A stretch of 64,000 nucleotides of DNA from Ectocarpus siliculosus (lineage: Eukaryota; Sar; Phaeophyceae; Ectocarpales; Ectocarpaceae), in the NCBI GenBank assembly GCA_000310025.1, contig FN649744.1:946041-1010040 (forward strand). The letters are read 5' to 3'. Shown here in pieces: positions 31,244-46,000 of the stretch; position 1 is the stretch's first letter, and each line of letters starts with the position of its first letter. The notes beneath the pieces are model-generated. The model was not told where the DNA came from. It was given only the letters and a program-made list of their open reading frames with translations, and made no database searches. Both the position numbers and the translations under genes were made by a program.

Positions 31244-34010
31244 CTACTTGCCTCCATTTCGTTCATCAGGCCGAGGCCGAGCTCGCAATTCTGCAACAGC
31301 ACCCAGGTGCCATTCACCGCCGCGGCGTTCATGGCCCGAATCGCAACCGGCTCCTGGCCCTCTCCAAGGGAGATGACCGACGGTGGTGGGAGCTGACCCA
31401 TTGGTTGGTGTCATTGGTGTATTCAAGTTTTCACCACAGCGGGACGACGAACGGCAACGAGACCGAGGTGTGGCGGCGTTCAGGGCTACAAGGTGGATAG
31501 GTAGCCGTTACAGGGGTAGGCGGAGAGAAAAACGATCTCGACCAACAAGGTTTGGGTGGCGCCAAGGATCGACTAACCGTCTACCGAAAGGGGGAGTGAG
31601 GAAACAAGATGATACGTTTTTTTCTGGGTACCGCGTGGTGTGATGGACTGCGTGTATGCGGCGTGAATCAGTGGACGAAGACACGAACGTCGTCCATTGT
31701 TGCTCATTCGACGGGAATCCGCGGAAGATGGCGACGCTGAAATCTCAAAAAAACGTCCCCTGTTCACCTTTTTCCGTCTGGCTAAAACCTCGATGCTCTC
31801 GGTAGGGTCGGCTCCCACGGAGAGCAGGAAGATAACGGGGATTTCCGCTTTCTATTGAACGAAAAGTGGGCAGCAGGGCAAAGGGTGGCAGGAACGAGAT
31901 ATTGAAGGGTCGGTGACCTGTTGAACATTCTTGCGTGCTGCTAAAGGGAAAACTCCAGAGGTATGTAGCGCTATCAAGCACAACGTTGCTTTGGCACTAT
32001 ACCGAGAAGCTTTGGCCCTATAGCAGTAACAGCGCAGCTTTCTAGCATTTTTACAGGCACCACCAAACACCAGGCGAGTTTTCCCCAGTACAACCCCCCC
32101 CGGCACCAAGCTCAGCAACACATGCGACCCACCATCTCGTCGAAGATCATCTCTATTGTATCCGTTACGGGCTCTACGAAAGGCGGCCCCATCTCCGCGG
32201 TGTTCCTCACGAACTCCTTGCACGTCAGGATGGTTCGGTCCATTCGCATCGAGCGGACGAGCAGAAGCTTGTAGAACGGCCCGATCGATACCTTTTTTTC
32301 CAACGGGGCACAGGTAGAGGGTGGAGGGTGTGCTCACGTGCTGGTTGCCCTGGTCCCTAGACTACGTCAGTCCCATGTCTTACGTCTCAAATATCCACAG
32401 GTGGAAACGTAATCCGTTTGCAGGCTTTCGTGTTCTTTGCAAGGGACGAAATTGTAGCAGTTCCAGATGACTCAATAGTGGTAGCAATTACCTCCTGAGC
32501 TGAAGCAAGAAATCTACTATTATTCGCGGTTGGGCCTAACGCCGAAGGACACCTAGAGAAGCATCTTCATTATCTGCGAAGTGGCTGCACCTGCTCGAGG
32601 ATGCGATTCTCGTAGTCCGGAATCGCGATCGACTCAGGTTCGTTGTCTTCGTACCACCTGTAGCGCCGAAGGACAACATTGCCCCGCCGTTATGATCGTA
32701 CTTGAATTCCCAAAGGCGTGGCGAACTTATTGTCATTAGTCGTAGGCATGATAGCGCCAGATCGTCACAGTGCGTGTAGAAGGGAAAAGCGACGGCACTA
32801 TCGCCGTGAGATCGAGGGATAGTACTTTTTACTGGCTTACCGCTCCCATCAATCCGATCGCGCGTGGGGCAAGGGAGATTTGGGAGATTACGACGTTCAA
32901 ATCGCAGAAATTTTGCTAGGCGGTGGGTTTTGTTCGTTGTTTCACCTTCGCCACATGGACTCGTTGCCCGCCATGTCGTTGGGCAGGTTGGAGAAGAACT
33001 TGGACGACTGGGACAACTCCAGCACGTTCAGCCAAGCTTCGTTAGAGAGCCAATTGAAAGGCTTTCGTCTCACCTGCGAAAGGTAAACATGTTGCGACGA
33101 AGGCCTGCTTGCCGTTGTGTCTTAAATTTCCCCCGAAGTGTGAACGGTGGTCACATGCTCGGGCGTTTGGTTCTCAGTATTTCGAGACACTCTTTCATAC
33201 TGAAAACACCGCGTTTTAGAGCATGGGGTCACTGCTCCTGTGTCGTGGTGCACTTCAACGTACACTTCTCAACCAAAAAATCGAGAGCGAAATCTCATCG
33301 TATGGCACCGCCTTGATTGTACCCTCCGTCCTCACCGAGTTGATATCGAGGGCGGCCCCTCCCCTAAGGAAGATGGTGAGGTCCGTGGTCTTGAGGAGGG
33401 CCGCCGTGATGAGGATCTTCATGGTCACCAACAGCACGAACGTCAGCTTGTCCTTCTCGTACAGGCCCCGGTTGATGTACCGGTAGCACATGTAGGTCAT
33501 TGTCTCGATAATGTTGGTCACCCTATCGCGGTGAGAGGGGCGAGGTAGATGCAGAGCGACGATTATACGACGAAAAAAATAGTGTTTATTCGAAAGACGA
33601 GTACTTCTGTTGTCGTGTGAAATGGTGAACAGGTGATGTAGTTTGCCTCGGTGCAATTCATTGCTCTGTTTTGCAAGCAATGCTACTACAGCAGTAGCCT
33701 ATTTCTCTTCGCATCGAAAAAAGTGGATAATCTTGCATATCTTAGATGGCGTTGACTGCAGCCGCCGGGACAAGAAAACGAAGAACTATCGAAGCAACCA
33801 CCCACAGTGGCCTAGGTTGATTCTCAACAAATCAAAGCTTCACTGTAGTCTCGAAGAGCTAATACCTCTCCGCACAGACAACTGTAATAAGAACGCGACG
33901 CCAAAGTCTGGACCAAGACAGCGTTTGAGTAGAGATACGCCTTTCTTCGTCCCACCAATCCCTGTACACGCTCCTATGCCAGCACACACGCGCTTCTTGG
34001 AGCAATAGTG

Positions 34011-34065
<55 letters not shown>

Positions 34066-37000
34066 CGGCAACGGCAACGTCGGGAACAACACCACGAACA
34101 TCTCCAGCACCACCACAACCAAAATAGTACGCAACAATCACACACGAACCTTTTGGATGCCAACGAGGCCTTCTCAGCCCTATCCATGGACCCCATGAAG
34201 ATCTCCAAGAATTGGTCGAGGGACGTCTGGTACATGACGTTGACCAGCGACAACTCCACCACGGAGAAGTAGAGGACGGAGCCCCTCGTCGCGACGGGTC
34301 GGAACTGCTCGCGCTTTTCGTTAATGGACTTCTTCGTTTCGTCCGCGGCAACTAGCTTCTGGTTCACGTCCGCCGCTTTCGCCTGTGGTTGGCACAGTTA
34401 CGTAAAATGGACGGGGCCAGGACCGGTGCTTCGTTGGCAGGGTGTAGAACACACGATACAGGGCATTCTGGTTCTAGTTGAAGTTCGCCCCAGCTTGTAT
34501 TGGAGTGGCGCCAAGGCTGAGGTCGGTCATGTACATGAACAGGCATTACTGTAGACTATTGTTCAATGTATTGACGGTCATACCAAGAGGCATTTCTGGC
34601 CCTTACGTGGCTCCTGTGAGGTCGTCATTGTCATTTTTTCGTCAACGGTTCGCCAGGTTGCGGTTTCGGCTTCTAGCTTGGTGCAGGCGGTGAGAATAGT
34701 GTCGTGGATCTTGGCAATCTACGATGCATGCTCTAGCTTCTGTAGGTTGTGCATAAGTGATTGATTCACCTTGGTATTTGCAAGCACCCCGATGAGCTCC
34801 TCATCCTCCAGCAAATTCCCAGTGTTCGAAGTTAAGCGTTCCAGCAAAGAAGCATCCAGTGCAAGAAGCGCCTGTAACGTACGTAGACAAATAACCACGG
34901 TAATTTTTGTCAGTATCATTTGCGTACTGAGCACCGTTAGCGATGTTTGGAATAAAAAGAGGTATCGTTTTGAAAATCACCCCAAAATAAGCCAAGCCGC
35001 CATGTGAAGAGCACCCCGGTAAAATATTTTGCCGTACGAAAGCATATGATCGCGTGTGACTCGCGTTCCGTATTGTAAGTGAATTCTGACCACCAGCATC
35101 GGTAAGCCGTTCCAGCAAGTCACTCGTGCGTACCTTGGTATTGGAATTAACCTCTTCCAGCACGTCACTGAGCTGCTCCTCGAGAGCCTTCTGCTCTTTG
35201 CCGATCACGCGGCCGAGGAGCTGCTCTTCCAGTCCCTTCTGAGTAACCGTGAAGTCGACAAGGGTGACCTTCATATAGCGAGCGGTTAAGTTTTAGAGAG
35301 AGGGAGAGAGAGAGAAAGGGCGGTAAAGGTAGGGTTTTGGATTATTCATGAGAAATATGCCTGTCTTGCACTACATGAAGCAAGTCAAGGATGCATGTTG
35401 TACCTTGTTCACCTTCTGGTGTGAAAGCGAACACTACGTGGGTATTGCTCAACATAGCCGTGCACGGAAAGATGTTTTGAGGAGTGCGTCAGACACACGT
35501 GCGGTGTTCGTGTTCTCGTGTTCGTCGTTAGCCACATAACCAGGAAACGCTCAGGGTGAACGCCATCTCGTTCACAGAGAAGGATCCCTATGAATCAAAG
35601 CAAAGCCAGTAGCGACCGCAGAGCCAGCAACTCCTCAACCATCGTCAGACCCAGCTAACAATATGTCATCCACGTAGATAACAATAATCATCACCACAAC
35701 TTCGTCTACCACCTTGCAAAAGACAAACGGGTCCGCCTTACACAGCTTGAACACGTTTTCTACGAGCAGCAGCGTGTAAGTATGACACGTAGCAGTATCA
35801 GCTGTGGGCGAATTCAGAACGCCAAACAGAACACCAGGCACCACTGCCCACGACAGCGTTGTCGTCCCACCTTTGCCTGAAGCTCCGGGCTGAAGCTGGG
35901 GTTGGGCAGGCGAGTGATGAAGTACATCATGAACCTGGGGTCGAAGTCCATGGCCTTATCGGACACGTTGACCGACATTTTCTTTCCCTTGACGACGAAC
36001 TGTTTCTCCATGACCGGGTCGAGCATGGGGTCAATGTCCTGCTCCACACCTGAAACAATCGGTTTAGTGGGGGATGTCAGGTATTGAGGATTTATCTTCG
36101 TTCGGCAGCACCGTCGTGTATTCGGTTTGCAGATTGCGAGAGAAACCGACTAAACCACGGGGACGAGGCTGCTTTGAAGCGTGTGGCAACCTGGGGCGTG
36201 CAGTCATGGGTACGTTTAATCTACGGCTGGCTGCGGACGATACGCGTTTGCCTACTTCTTGAATGTTAATCGATGATCTACCAGCGTGCCATTTTCTTTC
36301 GTGTTTTGATGGGGTGTTGCAGGGATTGCTTCATGAGCGTTCGTCATGAACGTATTTGCGCGCCATTTTCACACTGTGATGGGGGTGCTGCATGGGCTAG
36401 TGGTTATCGTCGTTTTTGGAAGTTGATGAGGTATTCGTGATGATGCGCTCGTGCCACGGTGTGGGCACAGCAAAAGCCCTAACTCGCCCCTGAAACCGAC
36501 GGCATCGTTCGTTGCAACCCTAGTTGGTGGCATCAGCGTATACCGAGATGTACAGTGTTGGTGAAGTCGAGCGTCGTTGAACTAACTCGAGAACTGCTCA
36601 CCCAAGATGATCAAAGCTTTTCCGTCACCCATGGTAAACTCCAGCTTATCCCTGAGCTTGGGGTCGTTCAGGGCGGCCACTCCGAACGTAGGAAGGTTGG
36701 AGGACTCCTTGCTTCGGATCCAACTGACTGCCTGTCCTTGAGGGTCGATCATCAACGGATACCTGCGAGCGTAGACGTCACGGAACTTGAGCGTTGAGCG
36801 TTTTGGGGTCTATAGCTCGGCGAGCGTTACCAGCGTGGTGAAGAATAGAGGACAGTTTTACACGTGAGACGGTCGAAACGGCTGTCTTTAATCTTTCTCG
36901 ACCGATGTTTTTAGCGTTTCTTGTTCTGGTCGCAGGGACTCAGCCCGCTTCCTCCAAGCCTCGTTCGAGGCACACCTCTGTTTGACAACCATCTGGTCGA

Positions 37001-40000
37001 ACAGAAGAGGGGTCAGCAGAAGAAGACGGTAGTGAAACCGATCGCCTTATTCAACGCGTTTCATCTTTGATAGGACAATAGGACACCATGAAAGTCTGGG
37101 CGGATTCATGAAACGAGCACAGCTGCGTTTGGGCGCCATGAAGGGTGTTTCAGTTGGAAGACTTCACATACCTAATCCTACGCTTTCCAGTAGGCCTGCT
37201 CAAACTTGGCGCAAGATTCGCACCAAGGCAGGTCCGGGGAGCATTTTTACGTGTCAACTATCCCATCGAAGTTCTCTCAAAGTCGGAATAACGTGTGGAA
37301 CGCTTTGCAATGACGTCAGCGTACGTGTCGACCCATCGTCTCACCTAGAAGATCTCGTAACCAGGATACCGTTCTGAATAGACAATGGGTCGGTGGGCAG
37401 GCCCTGGATGTTCCAGTCTCCGATGGTACCGATGTCCACGAGGAACGGGATGATGTCGAGATTCTGAGTCACAGGGATTTTTCGGACCTGTCAACCCGAA
37501 CGAAAAGCGAGAACGGCTAAGTGATGATATCGAAAGGTTTATAATGTGTCCAAAGGAAGACTTGTAACACCCCAGACGATTTTATGCGTACCATTCGACG
37601 TACAATGGTGTCCGTAGTGACGTCATTCGCCGTTCCTCGCAGCTTACCAACGTTCACCAAGCGTATTCCGGAAACGACCTAAATTTTCCCCCATTCTCAC
37701 TTACAGAATGTGCACTACCGCCACACCCAGCATCACCGTTGCGTTTCGAATTGTCACCCACATATCAATTGGTTTTACCTGCAAGTCGGCGGTAAACTTG
37801 TCGGTGACCATGTACTGTCGGAACTCCTGGTTGAAGGGCCCGCAGTACGACACGAAGGCCGACCCGAGCGCGCAGTCCCCGACCAGACGCCGCTTCAGGT
37901 CTGCCGACTTCTCGCTGTCCTCCGTCCAACGCGTGCGCTCGCCCGCCAGTCCACCGATGAGGGTGGACGCCTGTCACCAAACATACAACAAAAATCGATA
38001 TGATAACAGTCATTGAAGCCACAGGGCGGACTACGACAGAACCGGTGTCATGCCGCGGTGTTCACTGCCGGGGTCAAGTCACGTACTCTTCGCTCTTCAT
38101 CGCCAAGGGTTTTCAGAGATGTCGCTATCGCGACAATTCAGAACTGCAGCTATCGGCTAAACCTGGTTCATCTTGCGCTGCAAGGCCATGGCTCCGTCCT
38201 CGATTCTCTTCTTCTCCGCCATCTGATTGTCGAACATAGTCTGTAGCTCTTGGAGTCGCCCTGTACACGCCTGAAGACGCATCTCGGCCGCGTTCAAAGC
38301 CTGTAATAATGATGTTTTTCGAAAATATAACGAACGAATGAACTAAAACGGGGGTTGTTGGTACCAATGGAACTGCCACGTTTTTCTAGTTTCTACGTGA
38401 CCGAGCCATCTCGACAACACATTCAATGACCTGAGGTACGAGAGGCTGTTCTGTAGTCACCGTGGATGGGCAAACGAGTTCGGTTTTTCCCCATTCCACA
38501 GCCACCAATCTAGGGTTTGTCTTTCTTTTGTGTCCGATAAGTCGAACGAATCGAATCGCAGCACCAATAGTGCGGGAGAGAGTCCCTCTGTCGTCGCACC
38601 TTGTTGGCAGCGTCCATTTGACCCTCGGCGATAGCAAGCGCCTCGAGCTTTGGCTTGACAATCTTTGAAGCTTCGTGGTAGAATTTCATTGCCCTTACCC
38701 AGGTACACAGGCCCTCCGCGGCGGCCGATGCGTTCTTGGCCACCTGCAACAATCGCGTCCGGCCGTCAAGCGTTTGGTGAGAGATGAACAACGGTGTTGC
38801 CATAGGATGGTGACAGGCTCTTGGTAAAAACTTGTGACTAGGGGAACTTGTCGGACGAAACACGCGCTGGTCTCCCTGTTGAAGGCGATTGACAACGCCA
38901 CCTTAAGTGGATTGCGGTGAAATGGTTTCTACTTAAGGGAATAATACTCAAAGCTGCTACCACAAGGCACGGCGATGAGCCTCAACGCTGCGTTCGAGAG
39001 CGTCATTCGACAGTCTTTCCTAAACGCCCTCTGCGAGTACGTGTCACGAGATGCGCCGTCTCGCCTGCGGGTTGAAGCCCTCGATCTCGAGATAGGGTAC
39101 CAGGAACTCGATGGTCTCCTCGTTGATCTTGTCCTTTCCGAACTTGCCGAAGTCGATAACGTTGTTGAGGAAGGCCGGGTTGGACATGCAGGATAGGCCG
39201 TAGGGCTTGAAAGAAGTCTCGAAAAACTCCACCTCCTTCTTGGCGATGTTGAGCTTGAACGACTTCACTGGAAGAGTCTGGACGAAAAACATGCAAGGTC
39301 GAGAACACGGCGAAGAACAGGCCCAAACAGCAGCGAAAAGGACCGTGATTTGATTCGAAAGCTTTGCTCGATCAACAGCGAGACTCTAATCCGAGGAAAC
39401 ATTTGCCCGTGTGACAAAAACGCGGTTGCGATCGTTGATAGAAGCTAGATGAGAAACGCTGCAAGGCCACATTTCTACAAGTCACCCTTTGAAAAGCGAA
39501 CACCCCACGATACAAAAGGAGGGACCGATTTTCAGCCAAGACATAGGTCTGCTCTTCACCGTCGCTGTTTTCCCGGTGGAACAGCGGCGGGAGGGGGCAA
39601 CAGCACATAGGGCGGCGCGTTTTTACCGATTCTCTAGATTCCGCACACAAAATTGTTCGCCTGGACAAAGCCCGCTGAAGCGCGACATTGACACAGTAAA
39701 TACAAACACCGCAAATGGTTCTCTTACCCTTTACACGCCACACGCTGCGTTGGCGTGTTGGTTCTCCAACCGTTCCTTCGACAATGCAACAGCGTCCCAC
39801 GTGTTGTCGCTTATTAATCGTGTTCAACGTTCTTGCAGAAGAGTGTTTCGGGATCAATTGCCGTGTTTGGAGTAGTGCCTCATGTATGGAGCACCCCGCA
39901 CGAACACAAATTCGAGGCAAAATGTGCCCCGTGCCCTCGGTATCTTGTTCGTGGACAAAGTGGCCTGTGAAACCTGTCCATATGATAACATATTTGCTGA

Positions 40001-43000
40001 TGACCTACTTTGCATGTGGAGAGCCCACCCTCACCGGCAAATGGAACAGCAAAAGGATGCAGTCGAACACCATCTTGATCACGTCCGCAGGGTTGGGCAG
40101 TTTCTTGACTTCCTGGATGTGCCCAGGCTTGATCGAGCTGATGGCTTTGTCGGCCTGTATTTCGTTAGTTGTTCATGTATTTTTCGTCAGTTATTCGTGT
40201 TCACCGTGAGTTCGCCCGGTTTCTGAAGGGCGCGCCCCCAGTGCAACCCCAAACATAGGCAACTAATGTCATGGTCTAGGTCCGTTTGAAGTTCTCAACA
40301 CTTCAATGCCGTAACGTAAAAAAGATCTGGGAGTCGTCAAAAACAACCAGAAACCCGCTACACAAGTTTCGAAAATGAACAACCAACCAACACGCGATAT
40401 TTAGAAGTTTCAGCCCTGGCGAAGTCAGTCATCAGCGACTTCTTGTCAGCAACGTCTCACTAAGAGGCAATCCTACTTGTGAACTGCACCAAGAGGCAAT
40501 CCTACTTGTGAACTTTCTGCATAGGCGTTCTGGTCATTGCCGCTATCTCCTATGTGAAGTTGAACAACTGCACAGCATTGCGGGTGGTAGAAGGATTTGT
40601 GCAGAGTTCAAGTCACTTGGCCCTTGTGAAGCAATCACCAGTAATCCACCCATCTGGTGCCATCCTTCTCGCACCTGGTCCACGAAAGGCTGGGCCTTAG
40701 CCAAATCGCTCATACAAGAATCTTTTTCCGCCGCGATTCTTCGAGCGTCGTCTTCGCACTTGGTTTTGATGGTAGCCACCTAGACGTTGAGTACAGACGG
40801 CGCGATCGATCGTAAGCAGGTGCCGATCACCTCTTTCTACAATAGCCCTGTCTACGAGTTTAAGGCAGTTCTGTGCGGCAGCTAGCCTCTAGTCGTGACC
40901 CCTGAGCGCTTCGGTTTTCAGTGATATTTTGTCACTGGAGTGTAGTCTCCTCTACACCTCCACAACCACCGGTCCACATCCAGCGCTCTTTCACCGAACC
41001 CAGCTCGATGTAAAGAACATGATATCCTTCGCCAGCAGAACCTAAGTGCGTTTCGCTTCGGTTTGGTTTCATCACATGCTTCCGCCTTCATCTAACTCTG
41101 GGGACTTTCTGGTGCCAAACGTTGCGCCAACCACTTGCCTGATCTCCCTCCTTGCGAGCCTCCGCAGAAGACACCTCTAGGCTAGAGAGCATCTTCATTG
41201 TCTCTGCCGTGGCCACCTCGAGCTTCTTCTGCTCCTCGGCGAGCACGATCTTCATCGCCGCGACGTCCTTGGCGCCCTGAATGAGCTTCTGCAGCCCAAG
41301 ATTGAGTCTCATCTCTTTCTCCTGTTAGGGCATGGTGGGTGAGTGTATGTGTGAGTGTCGAGATAATGCAGCATACAAAAAACCATAGGTTTGAAGAATA
41401 TAGCTAATCGAACAGCCAGGTCTCGTTGGTAAAATAGCACGCCCATGGTCAGGAGTATGATTGGGTCTTGATCCATCATAAGCATGACTAGCGTAGAGGA
41501 ATTGAGTAGGTATCGCCACAAACGAGTGCATATCGCAACAATTACGTCCTCCACAGAGGGAGACACATATTTTCTTCCCGCCCTTGAACCACTTGTTGCG
41601 AGCTGCACGTACAGAAAAAACGTCGCTACAATGTATGGCATCAAAGATACTCTCGCGCTCGACATCACCTCGTACACTTGGTCAGGTACGTCTTTTCACA
41701 TCAGTATACTCCTCCCTGAACCCGACAAATGACACCTTATATTGTCCCCACGAGCTGCCGATTTGTGAAGAGTCACATACCTTGAGTTCGTTAATTTTCT
41801 CCTTGTACATGGCCTTATATAGCTGCAGGAAGGAGAGGTAGGACTTGGGCGTCTGGTAGACCTGCCTTCGCATCTTGGTAAAGTATTCGTCGCAAACCTG
41901 TGTCGACGTGTGCACGGCCGCAGGAGACAAGCATCGCAAAAGCAGTGTAGCCAAGTGTAGCAGGCGAGACAATCAGGCATTTGTCTCATATCGGGTTTGT
42001 CGCTGGACTCGCACCTCATGCATGTCAAGACGAGGAGTTGGCATCTCGAGGAAGCTCAATACACACTGACTGATGCCGGATGGGGCTATGTCAGGTGCAT
42101 TGAATTGGGTCCGTCAGCTATTGGCGCACCCACCTCAGTGACCATGCGGTGCACCACACCCATGTGCGTCATGAGGAGTGACTTGACATCGGCAGGGCAG
42201 TCCATGGGGAACTCCGCCACGAGACCGTGGGAAACAGCGACTAAGGCCTCCTCGGGCCACGGCAAGAACCAGTCGATCGTTGGGCCCGAGATCAAGCCGG
42301 GGAATTTCCTGATTGATGCGGTTGAGTGAACGCCGCCGACACGTTTGTTGGACTTCGTTCAGAAGGTTGAGGTTGGGTAGCCATGGTATGGACGTTAGGT
42401 TTTAAGCACACGGGAGCTACATAATACTGCCTTTGCTGCATGCAGAAGCCGAAGCTTGGCTTCCGTTTGGATTGCCAACGAGTTTCAGTCGATGACGCGG
42501 ATGTCTCGACAGAGGAAATTTGAGTGAAGGATACTCTCCTTCACTCTCTCTAGTCGACTGGGAAACACTCAATGACCGATTGATACCAAAAATGACAAGC
42601 CACCTCAGTATTACCTCGCCCTGACAGGGAACTTGGGGTTGAGCGGAGACATGCAGAGGATGAGGTGCAAGTTATCCCTCACGCAGTCCACGAAGTATTG
42701 CTTCATGTTGTCCCACGTTTCCTCTTGTCCCGGCCGTGCCTAGTTCCGTGCGGCCAAACGAAAAAAATAACAACACCGCAACATCAGACAGAAAAAATTG
42801 TCATATTGCTTGGTCTTGGAGCTTTCTACGTGATATACGCCTGTTCGTTCTTGTACTTGTCGGAGGTACTAGACGGAGATCAGACCATCGTTCAGTTAAA
42901 CATGAAAATGTTGCAACAGTCATTCCTACCCATTCCAACCGAAGTCATGAAGAAATTACCTTGAGGAAGGAGTTCCTCAGATCGGCCGTCATGGCCATCA

Positions 43001-46000
43001 TCTCGTCTTTCGCGAACAGTCCAGGGATCTCCCCAGTCATGAGAACGGAGTTCATCACCTCCAGGAAAACCTTGATTGCAGTTCACGGCAGACAAATTGA
43101 CGCGAAAACGGTTACTCACGTTTCCGAACAGTCCGAACAACAATAGCCGCAAAGACCTTTTGAGCAGGTTGTGTTAGGTTCGGTGATGAATACAGTCTAC
43201 GGCAAACTCATGCACTGTACCTCGTCCTTGATCTCCGCCTCGGTGAACAGGAACACGGTCGGCTTGCGCAAATGCCCCGCATTTTTGTACATGAACCTGT
43301 AAAACATGACGGAATTGTCGTTTCAGTGAAATACAACGGAAAGAATACACCCAAGAGGGGACTTTCTTGAGGGGCGGATCGAGTCACAATGGCTTCGCGT
43401 GGTGTTTCTTTGCACCAACGAGTGTACACCGGGGTGTGCGTGAAGCAACAGATATGTTTGCACATGCAACACCCCGCACCGGAGATCTTCCATGAAGCTG
43501 TTGATGTTGTAGGTCTTGGTCAAGGTGATCTGGAAGCACACAGCTCTCGAGATGTAGCTGGCCAGGCGGGTGAGACTCTGCTTTCCCGACCCGCCGACGC
43601 CGACGAGGAGGGCCGAACCCCTCGGCATCTCGATAAGGCGGTTGAGCCGTAGGAGATGTCTCAGAGCATCGTCGAACAGCACCAATTCCAGCTAGTGTTG
43701 TATAGTGCGGGAGGGGTAGAGCAGGGAGGGGCAGGGGGAGCGCATTGTCCGCATGTTGAACTTTGGGCTTTTATGTTGTACACAGGAGGTGGACTGGTAG
43801 GTAGGCCGTAGAGGTTCCTCCAGGCAAGCTAAATAATGGAATGGGGTCATCTCGAACGAATGTTGTGGAATGGAGTTTGGGGTGGTGGGAGAGGTTCCAA
43901 CGGAAATACGACGTCAGCAATGAGTGGAAGAACACCACTTTTCCTTTTCAACTATATCGGGGCTCAAGACGGGGCGCTGGTCAAGCACGAAGAGCACTCT
44001 ACAAGTCAGCATGCGCGATGTCATGTTTATGCTTGGGCCATACGTTCTTCCCACGGCCGGGAAGATTTGTGGGAGGGAAGGGTATCGATCTCATCACCTT
44101 CTTGGCCGGGAACTCCTCGTTGTGTTTCCCCATGAACTCTTTCACACGGTCACGGATGTCGGTCAAGAGCCCTCCAGGCTCGTACACCTAAAACGGCAAA
44201 ACAATACAAGGATAAATATGTATAATTTGTCGAAACAGTTGCTCTGACGCAAGGTCAAGACGCAAACGTCCAGCTCGTTGGTTTCATCCTCAGTTCATGC
44301 ATCCGGCACGCTAAATCAGAGCATCTGAAGTAACTTCTTGCTGATGCTACATCAGCCATACATCTATTGCATAGCACGCTATCTGAGCGGCAAACGGACC
44401 CTCTCATTCATGCTTCGCTCCTCAACCATCCCCGCATACCTTCGGCGCCTCCTCTACAAGAGACCCTTCCTCGTCGAGAACGTCGTCCCGGAGGAAGTTG
44501 ACCATGTAGAAGTCCGGCTTGGTCTTGTCCATGAGTTCCTCGCCGAACACCTCTCCGACTAGACCAGACAGGTACTTGTCGAAGAACTCTTTGTCCTGTT
44601 TATTGCACCCACATGAACGATAGTGTTCGAGCAGCCGCAGGGAAGGTCAGGGGCGTACGTAAGGCGAGGACTTGAAACGGATGGGAGGCGTTAACGCGGG
44701 GAACAGAGTACCTCCGTTAACCGTAAATACGCGAGGCAGGGCGAAGTGGGGTTGTGTGACATGTACCGGTATGGACAGCAAATCAAATCAAACGCGTTTT
44801 TTCAGGCGGCACGAAACACGTTCTTGCTCCTGGGCATGTAAGATGGATAGTAAGGGCAGGCAGTGACTCTTGAATGTTAGCCTAATTATTCTCCGGCTTG
44901 ACATCCAATGGCAAACCGGGCGTAGAAAAATTCATTTACAATAAGAACCTCAACTCGTTCAGTATTGGAGTCAAGCATGAGGTCGAATCGTCCAGTAATA
45001 ATCAAAGGCTGGATTTGTTGGCGTTCGTCTCCATTTGGATGTTCACAGTAAACTACGCTCCCTGTTATACTGAACAGAAAAAACGAGGCAAACGGTGGAT
45101 GGGTTATGTTCCTTCACCTTGTTTGTCGTGAGTTTGTCGCAGAACACTCGCTCGCACTCATGCCGCCACAGGTTGACCAGCACCTCTACGGGGCTCATGT
45201 TGAGCTTGCCCTCGACGGCCCGTGTCCCGCCCCTCTCTGTGATGGTGGTCTTGGGTGTGAGCAGTATACCCTTCGCCATACACAAAACAAAGTACAACGT
45301 GTCGGGAGAGGTCTCTATGTGTTTTTAACTTCTAAATTTAGGTGTCACTGCAGCATAGCAAAGTTTCCCTAAATCGTAAGAGGATCACGTCCTGTCTCGG
45401 CCGGGCACTAAAGAAGTTAGGCAAGACCTCCAGGACGAACTTGCGGAAGTTCTTAGTGACACGCAGAGCCTCCAGACAAGGCATTTAGTAGAGATGAGTC
45501 TGTGCCTGAATTCTAAGTCCCCACCCATCGTTCGGGCTGTTTCAGACCGCAAATAACCAGCAATACCGCAAACTCACTCTAAGGCAGGTAGGACCGATTC
45601 ACATCTTTCCCACTGCCCACACCATCACGCGTGTGCACTATGCACAGCCGAAGGTAGCTCGAAAAGTCCCCTGCATTGTACAACTCCCGGGATTGGATGC
45701 TGTGCCATGTCTTGCAGGTCATCGTAAATTACCTGGAAAACTCGGGAGAGGTCGCGCATGTTGAAGAGGTAGTGGAACTTGGCCGGCGTTGGGAGCATCT
45801 TTGCCTTCATAGTACGCCACAGGCTGATAGTCACCTGGGTGAGGTTTCCTACCACCTGCAAGAGGGCATTGGTTCAACAATGGGCGGCGAGAGGAAGGTT
45901 GTCAGCTCCTACTTGTGCTCGGATGCTTTCTAGTTTGATGACACACGTGCCGGGATAGACGAAGGGTACGCACGGCAACGGCAACACTTTGGTAAGAAAA

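Noticed and set aside
34660-34725. Minus-strand segment [19 protein letters not shown] as a dynein exon
   Set aside because: Exons 34770-34871 and 34150-34382 already join at the conserved NTK/AKAADV. Any resemblance is weak.
45411-45485. Minus-strand frame beginning [16 protein letters not shown] as an extra dynein exon
   Set aside because: The flanking exons (45733-45855 and 45118-45270) join directly in the conserved order RVFQ/GILLTP, so this lies in an intron.
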